NCBI GenBank assembly: GCA_049684495.1
Contig: JBAVFZ010000259.1
Location: 1-5,126 of the forward strand
DNA: 5,126 nt
Source of the DNA: JAFGKK01 sp049684495
GTDB lineage: Bacteria > Chloroflexota > Anaerolineae > Anaerolineales > RBG-16-64-43
Direction: 5' to 3'
This document shows positions 1-5,103 of the stretch, piece after piece; the first letter of the stretch is position 1, and each line of letters begins with the position of its first letter. Both the position numbers and the translations under genes were made by a program. The notes below the pieces were generated by a model, which saw only the letters and a list, made by a program, of their open reading frames with translations, was not told where the DNA came from and did not search any database.

Positions 1-160
1 GGAGAGATGGGATGGCAAACGGAACACATCAATACCGGAAGGGAATGGGAATAAGCAAAGCAAACGGGTAGGTTATAGGAAAGGGTTCGACTGTGAAAAA
101 GGCGGAAGAGGGGAACGTGCGGACGCGCAAAGCGGTCAATCGATCAGAACCGGCAGGAGC

Positions 161-175
161 GCACTTTCCAAGTGC
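161..175. other. Small perfect hairpin
   Basis: GCACTT and AAGTGC form a perfect 6-bp stem around a 3-nt loop (TCC). No T-run follows, so it is not a classical terminator. A 6-bp perfect stem with a short loop can occur by chance about once in a window of this size. Its closeness to the next hairpin is the only reason to list it. Confidence 0.3.
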
Positions 176-185
176 AGCATTCCAA

Positions 186-206
186 ACCATCGCCTTTGGC
201 GGTGGT
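186..206 (+). terminator. Possible weak terminator-like hairpin
   Basis: ACCATCGCC and GGCGGTGGT form a 9-bp GC-rich stem (one G-U wobble if transcribed rightward) around a TTT loop. It is followed by AGTTTATT, a partly T-rich stretch rather than a clean T-run. It could end transcription of an unseen gene to the left, or be a structured element in a leader. Without the upstream gene the role cannot be settled. Confidence 0.3.
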
Positions 207-260
207 AGTTTATTCCGCGGCATGGCCGACCTCCCCGGTGGATGGTCTTCCTCAAGGATT

Positions 261-295
261 CGTTGGATTCCAACGGTTCATCCGGATGATATACT
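261..295 (+). promoter_or_regulatory. Candidate promoter with two adjacent palindromes
   Basis: An extended -10 element, TGA-TATACT, lies at 287-295, 66 bases before the methyltransferase ATG. Just upstream are two perfect dyads: CGTTGGA-T-TCCAACG at 261-275 and TCATCCGGATGA at 278-289, the second abutting the -10 hexamer. A poor -35 candidate, TTCCAA (268-273, 16-bp spacer), lies inside the first dyad. The 1-nt or absent spacer means these cannot be RNA hairpins, so they would act as binding sites for a dimeric DNA-binding protein. The promoter and operator roles are inferred; the symmetry is directly visible. Confidence 0.4.
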
Positions 296-348
296 CCCGT
301 AGGCTGCTGCGGGAAAAGCGCTTTGCGCATGCGCGGGATGCCGAAAAC

Positions 349-354
349 AGGGAG
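349..354 (+). promoter_or_regulatory. Ribosome binding site that sets the methyltransferase start
   Basis: AGGGAG ends 7 bases before the ATG at 362. The in-frame alternatives upstream (TTG at 323, ATG at 329, ATG at 338) have no comparable purine-rich site at proper spacing, so 362 is preferred. Confidence 0.7.
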
Positions 355-361
355 ACCGACC

Positions 362-1177
362 ATGATGGAAAACCGGGTGAAGAAGTACTATACCGCGACG
401 GTCCGCAAGGAATGGAATCGGCTGGCCCGCAGTCCCTACTTCCAATTGGAATTCGATACGACCCTCCACTTCCTGAAAAAATACCTCCCGAAAAAAGGGC
501 GCATCCTCGACGCCGGCGGCGGTCCGGGAAGGTATACGATCGAACTGGCGAAGCGGGGCTACCGCATGACGCTCTTCGATTTCACCCCGGCCAATCTGGA
601 ATTCGCGCGGCGGAAAATCCGGCAGGCCGGGGTGCAAAACCGCGTCGAGGAGATCGTCGAAGGCTCGATTACGGACCTTTCGCGGTTTGAAGAGAATTCC
701 TTCGACGCCGTGATCTGCACCGGCGGGCCGCTGTCGCACATTTTGGACGCGCGGAAACGGAACCGGGCGGTCCGGGAACTCGTCCGGGTGGCGAAGCGGC
801 GCGCGCCGGTTTTTGTCTCCGTGATGAGCCGTCTGAGCGTCGAGGTGATCGAATTGATGTTGTTTCCGCACGAGATCGAGGAACCATTCTTTATAACCGC
901 GCGCGACAGCGGAGATTACCCGGGGACATATGGCTTCACGGCGTGCCACTTTTTCCTCCCGGAAGAGTTCGAACAGGCTTTTCGAAATAAGGGGGTGAAG
1001 ATCCTGGAGATGGCCGGGTTGGAGGGAATCAGTTCCCGCCAATACAAGGCAGTCAACGCTCTGGCCCGCCATCCGAAACGCTGGCGGATCTGGATGCGAA
1101 CGCATTTTCAAACCTGCACCCATCCGGCGGTGGTCGGGATGAGCGAACACATGCTGGTCGTCTGCAAGAAAGTGTAA
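362..1177 (+). CDS. Class I SAM-dependent methyltransferase, substrate unknown
   Basis: A 271-residue cytoplasmic enzyme expected to transfer a methyl group from S-adenosylmethionine. The Rossmann-fold signature is clear: motif I, ILDAGGGPGR (48-57), is the SAM-binding glycine loop; Asp73 in LFDF ends strand 2, where the ribose hydroxyls are bound; GSITDL (101-106) carries Asp105, the usual adenine-contacting position; FDAVICTGGPLSHI (114-127) is motif IV. The end, SEHMLVVCKK, fits the last strand of the fold. There is no signal peptide or membrane segment. The segment from about 155 to 255 is rich in aromatic residues and probably forms the substrate cap. Nothing marks it as an rRNA, tRNA or DNA methyltransferase (no NPPY), so a small-molecule substrate is more likely. 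I chose the start from the AGGGAG site; an immediately following ATG at 365 is equally possible. It appears to be transcribed alone: the next gene is 191 bp away. Confidence 0.88.
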   Translation: MMENRVKKYYTATVRKEWNRLARSPYFQLEFDTTLHFLKKYLPKKGRILDAGGGPGRYTIELAKRGYRMTLFDFTPANLEFARRKIRQAGVQNRVEEIVEGSITDLSRFEENSFDAVICTGGPLSHILDARKRNRAVRELVRVAKRRAPVFVSVMSRLSVEVIELMLFPHEIEEPFFITARDSGDYPGTYGFTACHFFLPEEFEQAFRNKGVKILEMAGLEGISSRQYKAVNALARHPKRWRIWMRTHFQTCTHPAVVGMSEHMLVVCKKV

Positions 1178-1205
1178 AGCCGATAGCAAGCCCGTGGTCG
1201 CCCCT

Positions 1206-1242
1206 CCGGATACGTTTCCCAAAATAATAAACCGTATACCGG
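1206..1242. other. Bulged intergenic hairpin after the methyltransferase gene
   Basis: CCGGATACGTTT (1206-1217) can pair with the region 1229-1242 as 4 + 5 + 3 bp, interrupted by single-base bulges at A1238 and C1232, with an 11-nt A-rich loop. It begins 28 bases after the methyltransferase stop. It lacks a 3' T-run, so it is not a standard intrinsic terminator, but it could stabilise the 3' end of the transcript or assist termination. The pairing is read by eye; the function is inferred. Confidence 0.35.
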
Positions 1243-1278
1243 TGTCTCCACTCAGGCATGAGCGCCCAGGATCGGAAC

Positions 1279-1284
1279 TATAAT
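1279..1284 (+). promoter_or_regulatory. Consensus -10 box (TATAAT) before the WD40 gene
   Basis: A perfect TATAAT lies 84 bases upstream of the preferred ATG at 1369. No good TTGACA-like -35 is found at 16-18 bp spacing. It lies inside the extra 37 codons that an upstream start at 1258 would add, which argues that this stretch is a leader and not protein. Confidence 0.4.
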
Positions 1285-1354
1285 GAGAGGCACTTTCCGA
1301 TCGTACTTCCAAGGGGTTTCCCATTTTCTCGCAGGCGAAGCCTGACGAAGTCCG

Positions 1355-1363
1355 GGTGGGAGG
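1355..1363 (+). promoter_or_regulatory. Strong ribosome binding site that sets the WD40 lipoprotein start
   Basis: GGTGGGAGG ends 5 bases before the ATG at 1369. The upstream in-frame ATG at 1258 has only a weak CAGG in front of it. The 1369 start also puts a textbook lipoprotein signal at the very N-terminus. Confidence 0.75.
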
Positions 1364-1368
1364 TTCCC

Positions 1369-3378
1369 ATGTCGGCGAAAACAATACACCCCGCTCGGCG
1401 ATATCATCTCCTTCTTCTTATCCTGTTTCCGGTAATTGGCGCCTGCCTGTTCTTTGAGCTGCCTGGCCCCGACGCCACTCCGCAGCCGTCGATGGAGAAC
1501 CGGTCTGTTTCACCAACGCAAGCATTATCCACGCCCACCACGACCACCGCACCGTTGCCCCAGCCGACCTGGCTGTATCCGGAAATCATGCTTTCCAACG
1601 CAGGCCGGATGAGCCAGGTAAGCCAGTTCGGGCGCGGCCGGCTGATGGATCTGGGCTGGTCCGCCGGGAGTGACCGGCTGGTGCTCGGGACGTTCACCGG
1701 AATGGATGTCTACGACACCGGCTCCATGTCGCTGCTCCATCATCTCTCGACGGATGCATACGTCGAAGCCTTGGCCGTATCGCCGGTTGGAAACCTATCG
1801 GCGGCCGGGTTGGGAAACGGCCAAGTACAACTCTGGGATATCGCCACCGGCGGCCAGCCGCACCGCGTGAAGGAGTGGGCCGCCTCCGCCGTGGAATTGA
1901 TGTTCTCCAGCGACGGGAAACTGCTTGCCTCCGGTTCGCTCGACGACGAGGTGGCAATCCGGGACACCGCTAGCGGCGAGGAAAAAGCCGCCTTCACGGG
2001 CGATACCGGACGGGTGACCTCTCTGGCGTTCTCGCCCGACGGCTCGGTGCTGGCGGTAGCCTCCGTGGCGCAGCAATCGGGGCCGATCGTTGCGACCATC
2101 TATTTCCGTGACACGCAAACGGGAACGCTATTGGGGTCCGTCCGGGATTTCAGCGATACGGTTTTCGAGATGGTGTTCTCCACGGATGGAAAAAACCTGT
2201 ATGTAATCGGATCGGCCGGCGGAGTCGCCCGGATTGACGCAAACACCAGGCAGCGGATACCGCTTTTTAAACTTGATGTCGAATCGGTCGACGAAGCCGC
2301 CTTCTCGCCCGATAGATCCATGATTGCCGTAAACGAATATCCAGGCGAGATAACGCTCTGGGACCTGACATCGAAGAAAAAGCTACGGACGCTGGGCGAT
2401 GCCGACTCGTTCGCCCAGCGGCTGTCGTTCTCGCCGGATGGCAAGATGCTGGCGGCGGGATTCGAAAACGGGGAGACGATGGTGTTCATTGTGGAAACGG
2501 GGGAGCGGTCCGGCTACCTGAACGAGCATCACGGCTCGATAACCTGCATGGCCCTCTCGGGAGACGGATTGCGAGCCGCAACGGGCTACGGATATGAAAC
2601 CTCTCTGATCAGCGTATGGGATACCCTTGCCGGAAGCGAGCTTAATATTTTGGATGGGCACACGCGCAATGTCGAGGGTGTCGCTTTTTCGCCCGATGGC
2701 ACCCGTCTCGCCTCCGGTTCGGAGGACGGGCTGGTGATCGTCTGGGATCCGGCAAACGGTGCCGAGATCCGCACATTCGAAGAACACACCGGCGTGGTTT
2801 CGGGCGTCGCCTTCACCCCCGACAGTGCGTACCTGCTTTCCTCCTCCTGGGACAAACGCGTCCTCCTCTGGAATCTCGCGGATGGAACGAGCAAAACCCT
2901 CTTTACCGTTCCGAACTCCTACATTTACTCGCTGGCCGTTTCGCCCGACGGAAAAATGGTCGCCGCCGGCGGAGGATACGGCCGGCTGGTGGTCCGCCTG
3001 GCGGGGCTGCCGGGCGGCGGCATCTTGCAGGATTTTGAAGGGGCGGATTCCTCTCGATTGGCGTTCTCGCCCGACAGCAAGATGCTCTCCTCGGGCCGCG
3101 TCGTGTGGGATACCGCGACGGGCGAGGAGCTGCTCGGCCTGGACCAGGAGAAGCAAACCGTGTATGCGGTCGCGTTTTCACCCGACGGAACGATCCTGGC
3201 CGCCGGAAACGACTCCAACGAAGTTATTCTGTACGACGCGAAAACCGGCAAGCGGTTGGTCGTGCTGAAGGGCCACACCGATCGGATCAGCGACCTCGCG
3301 TTCACCCCCGAAGGCCGGGTGCTGTTTTCCAGTTCGATTGATGGAACGGTCCGGCTGTGGGCGGCGGCACCCCTGTGA
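1369..3378 (+). CDS. Surface lipoprotein with 14 WD40-like repeats (predicted double beta-propeller)
   Basis: A 669-residue protein predicted to be exported and lipid-anchored. Residues 1-26 form a lipoprotein signal: basic start (R10, R11), hydrophobic core LLLLILFPV, lipobox IGAC with Cys26 as the lipidated residue. Residues about 32-68 are a Pro/Thr/Ser-rich stalk. From residue 90 to the end I count 14 WD40-like units with approximate starts at 90, 128, 169, 211, 260, 302, 344, 386, 430, 472, 514, 558, 593 and 635, most with an F-S-P-D-G turn. WD or WN ends the c strand at 156, 331, 417, 459, 501 and 580. Fourteen units fit two seven-bladed propellers. The last unit stops after strand c, so its outer strand may come from the N-terminal lead-in (about 80-90), the usual ring-closing arrangement. 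Blade 12 (558-592) is about 7 residues short, and blade 11 has no WD. WD40 propellers are binding scaffolds; no enzyme domain is present and the partner is unknown. The gene lies 79 bp before a secreted esterase, with its own ribosome binding site. Confidence 0.88.
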   Translation: MSAKTIHPARRYHLLLLILFPVIGACLFFELPGPDATPQPSMENRSVSPTQALSTPTTTTAPLPQPTWLYPEIMLSNAGRMSQVSQFGRGRLMDLGWSAGSDRLVLGTFTGMDVYDTGSMSLLHHLSTDAYVEALAVSPVGNLSAAGLGNGQVQLWDIATGGQPHRVKEWAASAVELMFSSDGKLLASGSLDDEVAIRDTASGEEKAAFTGDTGRVTSLAFSPDGSVLAVASVAQQSGPIVATIYFRDTQTGTLLGSVRDFSDTVFEMVFSTDGKNLYVIGSAGGVARIDANTRQRIPLFKLDVESVDEAAFSPDRSMIAVNEYPGEITLWDLTSKKKLRTLGDADSFAQRLSFSPDGKMLAAGFENGETMVFIVETGERSGYLNEHHGSITCMALSGDGLRAATGYGYETSLISVWDTLAGSELNILDGHTRNVEGVAFSPDGTRLASGSEDGLVIVWDPANGAEIRTFEEHTGVVSGVAFTPDSAYLLSSSWDKRVLLWNLADGTSKTLFTVPNSYIYSLAVSPDGKMVAAGGGYGRLVVRLAGLPGGGILQDFEGADSSRLAFSPDSKMLSSGRVVWDTATGEELLGLDQEKQTVYAVAFSPDGTILAAGNDSNEVILYDAKTGKRLVVLKGHTDRISDLAFTPEGRVLFSSSIDGTVRLWAAAPL

Positions 3379-3401
3379 TTTTGTGCCGGATCGGGATTCG
3401 C

Positions 3402-3416
3402 ACGGATATAATCCGT
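3402..3416 (+). promoter_or_regulatory. -10 box (TATAAT) embedded in a palindrome, before the esterase gene
   Basis: TATAAT at 3407-3412 lies 45 bases before the esterase ATG. It is embedded in ACGGAT-ATA-ATCCGT, a perfect 6-bp inverted repeat with a 3-base centre, so a dimeric regulator could cover the -10 element. The best -35 match, TTGTGC (3381-3386), is weak and too far upstream (20-bp spacer). Both the promoter call and any regulation are inferred. Confidence 0.4.
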
Positions 3417-3457
3417 CTCCAAGCGCGATCGCTCAGGATGGATAACGGAGTCTATCC

Positions 3458-4666
3458 ATGACCAAGAGAATCTCCCGCCGCGAATTCCTTTCCCTCGGCC
3501 TGACGACGGCGCTCTCCGCCTGCGCGCCAAAGCTTGGTATGCCTACGGCCAAGCCAAGCGTGGATATTTCAGCGGCCAAAACCAAGTATGCGGATACGAC
3601 ACCCCGGATCTACGCTCCCGATGATCCCAATCTGCAATATACCGGCCGGATCGATTTTTCGAATCCAAAGGAACCCCAGTTCTCCGCACCGGGGGTCTAC
3701 CTCCATGCCCACTTCCGTGGCACAGGCGTGGCGGTGATGCTGGAGGATGAATTCCAATGGGGGACCAACCGGAACTATTATGATGCGGTGATCAACGAAG
3801 AAACTGTTGTTAAGATCACGCCCGAAAAGGGATTCACCCGCTACGAGGTCGCATCAGGATTGTCAAACGCGTATCAAACGATCACGCTTGTCAAACGTAC
3901 GGAAGCCAGCATCGGTTTTTCCAAGTTCCTCGGAATCGAGATCGCGGGCGAGCTTACTCCCCCTGGAGAACGGCCGGCACGGCGGATCGAGTTCATCGGC
4001 GATTCGATCACCGCCGGCGCGGGGATCGAGGCGTTCAACGATTCCTCGGATTGCCTGGTGGACGGCTGGGGCCAGCCGTACAACAACGCCCGGCTCGCCT
4101 ACGGTCCGGTGCTCGCGCGCAGCCTCGGCGCCGAGTATCACGTCTCGGCCGTCTCGGGGATCGGCCTGGTGCGCAATTACAGTTTCCAATACGACGCGCG
4201 CCCGATGCCGGACGTGTACGATCTGACCTTTTTCGAGCAGACTGCGTCGCCGAAATGGGATACCAGACTATTCATCCCCGACGCGGTCGTGGTTGCGCTG
4301 GGGACGAACGATTTCTCGCCGGGCGACAGCGAGCGGGAGGGGATGAGCGTGGATGCCTTCGCCGCCGCGTACATCGCCTTCATCGAAAAACTCCGCGGCT
4401 ATTACCCGAAGGCGGAAATCTTCGGCGTTTCCAGCCCGATGCTGGGCGATCATTGGCCCGCGCCCGCAGACACGTTCGCCACCGACCAGAAAAAAGCGAT
4501 CGCGTTGGCGGTGGAGACGCTCAACGGAAAAGGAGACCCCAAAGTCCATGCCTACACGTCGCTGCCTATCGTGGGGATCGGCTGCGGCACCCACCCCAAC
4601 GTGGAGCAACAAGCGATGCTGGCCGCGCAGCTGCGGACGGCGATCGCGCCGGTGATGGGGTGGTAG
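3458..4666 (+). CDS. Tat-exported lipoprotein esterase, carbohydrate esterase family 2-like (jelly-roll + SGNH hydrolase)
   Basis: A 402-residue enzyme predicted to remove O-acetyl groups from carbohydrate outside the cell. The N-terminus has a twin-arginine motif, S-R-R-E-F-L (6-11), a short hydrophobic stretch and a lipobox LSAC with Cys22, so it should be exported folded by Tat and lipid-anchored. Residues about 50-165 look like the CE2 N-terminal jelly-roll (YTGR at 61-64, then beta-rich sequence). Residues about 176-402 form the SGNH domain: block I GDSIT with nucleophile Ser183; block II SGIGLVRN with Gly234; block III GTND with Asn284; block V THPN with His379. The phrases IEFIGDSIT, AEYHVSAVSGIG, PDAVVVALGTNDFS and SSPMLGD match CE2 style. 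The usual CDWHP or CDYHP around the histidine is here C-G-T-H-P, so no acidic residue sits 2 or 3 positions before His379; the enzyme may use a Ser-His dyad. ACGGAG (3445-3450) is 7 bases before the ATG. Family assignment is by remembered motifs; the actual substrate is unknown. Confidence 0.88.
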   Translation: MTKRISRREFLSLGLTTALSACAPKLGMPTAKPSVDISAAKTKYADTTPRIYAPDDPNLQYTGRIDFSNPKEPQFSAPGVYLHAHFRGTGVAVMLEDEFQWGTNRNYYDAVINEETVVKITPEKGFTRYEVASGLSNAYQTITLVKRTEASIGFSKFLGIEIAGELTPPGERPARRIEFIGDSITAGAGIEAFNDSSDCLVDGWGQPYNNARLAYGPVLARSLGAEYHVSAVSGIGLVRNYSFQYDARPMPDVYDLTFFEQTASPKWDTRLFIPDAVVVALGTNDFSPGDSEREGMSVDAFAAAYIAFIEKLRGYYPKAEIFGVSSPMLGDHWPAPADTFATDQKKAIALAVETLNGKGDPKVHAYTSLPIVGIGCGTHPNVEQQAMLAAQLRTAIAPVMGW

Positions 4667-4683
4667 CATGGCCGCGTTCCGGA

Positions 4684-4706
4684 TCCGCCGGGGAGGAGAC
4701 GGCGGA
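4684..4706 (+). terminator. Possible terminator hairpin after the esterase gene
   Basis: TCCGCCG (4684-4690) and CGGCGGA (4700-4706) form a perfect 7-bp GC-rich stem around a 9-nt purine loop (GGGAGGAGA), 17 bases after the esterase stop. The sequence that follows, CTTAAGTT, is only partly T-rich, so this is a weak intrinsic terminator at best. The SD-like loop is not followed by a nearby start codon. Confidence 0.4.
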
Positions 4707-4713
4707 CTTAAGT

Positions 4714-4719
4714 TACAAT
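4714..4719 (+). promoter_or_regulatory. Candidate -10 box (TACAAT) before the small membrane protein gene
   Basis: TACAAT (one mismatch to TATAAT) lies 75 bases before the ATG at 4795 and directly after the esterase hairpin. No -35 of quality is visible at normal spacing. Listed mainly because every gene in this window has a similar hexamer 45-84 bases upstream. Confidence 0.3.
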
Positions 4720-4794
4720 TTACCGAGTCCTTACCCGTGGAATTACAGGGCGCCATGTTCAAGTAGACCGTTGATGATTTGAGGAGCATGACCG

Positions 4795-5097
4795 ATGCCG
4801 CAATTATTGTTTATCGTCGCGCTATTCCTCATTGTCCTGCTTGCGCTGAACTTCGAATACCTGATCTTCCCAAGCCCCCTGGTCGCCGGATTTGGGATTC
4901 TCTTGGTTCTGCTGGGTTTGGGAATTGTCCTATATGGCGGCGTTAAAAAAAGAAAAGCCGGACCGGCTCAACCCGAATCCTCCGGAACGGACAAGGCCCC
5001 GCATTCGGCAGGTTGCGCGCCGGCCGTCGCCGGAGGGCTGTATCTACTTGCGGGCATCGGCGTTCTGATTCTGCAGGCAATCGGATATCTTCATTAA
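4795..5097 (+). CDS. Small hypothetical three-helix membrane protein
   Basis: I do not recognise this 100-residue protein. Three hydrophobic segments are evident: about 3-20, 28-48 and 77-97. Between the second and third is a polar loop (51-75) opening with the basic cluster K-K-R-K and rich in Pro, Ser and Gly. By the positive-inside rule this loop is cytoplasmic, which puts the N-terminus inside and the C-terminus outside. There is no signal peptidase site, catalytic motif or metal-binding cluster; the single Cys74 is isolated. GAGGAG (4781-4786) lies 8 bases before the ATG; an out-of-frame ATG at 4788 is only 1 base from that site and is disfavoured. The gene is separated from the esterase by 128 bp with a hairpin and a -10-like box, so co-transcription is doubtful. 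A real gene is supported by the ribosome binding site and the coherent membrane topology. Confidence 0.72.
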   Translation: MPQLLFIVALFLIVLLALNFEYLIFPSPLVAGFGILLVLLGLGIVLYGGVKKRKAGPAQPESSGTDKAPHSAGCAPAVAGGLYLLAGIGVLILQAIGYLH

Positions 5098-5103
5098 TTT
5101 TCT

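Larger units (their letters stand above)
1..260. other. Left-edge region with no convincing gene
   Basis: I cannot support a gene here. One + frame is open from base 2 to about 207 but has no start codon in the window, and its translation is rich in Arg, Gly, Ser and Lys with no recognisable motif. Another + frame is open from base 1 to a TAA at 52-54, so the last 17 codons of an upstream gene could lie there, but nothing identifies it. A GTG-started + frame (93-302) and a short minus-strand frame (29-223) lack good ribosome binding sites and look like chance. The stretch contains two small hairpins, listed separately, and leads into the methyltransferase promoter region. Confidence 0.5.

Noticed and set aside
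93..302. GTG-started + frame (69 codons) before the methyltransferase gene
   Set aside because: No good ribosome site, no motif, and it runs through the palindromic promoter region.
278..1384. Long minus-strand open frame (368 codons) opposite the methyltransferase
   Set aside because: It mirrors a well-supported + strand enzyme with intact SAM motifs. The antisense translation is rich in Arg, His and Pro with no domain, which is typical of a shadow frame in GC-rich DNA.
1507..1565. Repeat-like ACC/CCA-rich DNA
   Set aside because: It encodes the Pro/Thr-rich stalk of the lipoprotein; codon repetition explains it without a DNA repeat element.
2383..3156. Minus-strand open frame (257 codons) inside the WD40 gene
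   Set aside because: Its periodic look simply reflects the repeated WD40 codons on the other strand; it has no independent motif or ribosome site.
2029..3190. Recurrent TTCTCGCCCGAC-like words, considered as a DNA direct-repeat array
   Set aside because: They are in frame and encode the F-S-P-D turn of successive WD40 units, so they are protein repeats, not a CRISPR or tandem DNA array.
3438..3461. Seven-codon mini-frame (MDNGVYP) whose stop overlaps the esterase ATG as ATGA
   Set aside because: It looks like a coupled leader peptide, but there is no ribosome site at usable spacing before its ATG, while the esterase has its own ACGGAG. Chance is the simpler explanation.
4755..4766. Three-codon frame MFK before the small membrane protein gene
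   Set aside because: Too short to distinguish from chance; the AGGG in front is only 4 bases away and nothing links it to regulation.
4051..4782. Alternate + frame overlapping the end of the esterase gene and the following gap
   Set aside because: Arg/Gly-rich frame-shifted reading of the esterase; the true frame retains all SGNH blocks through to the C-terminus.
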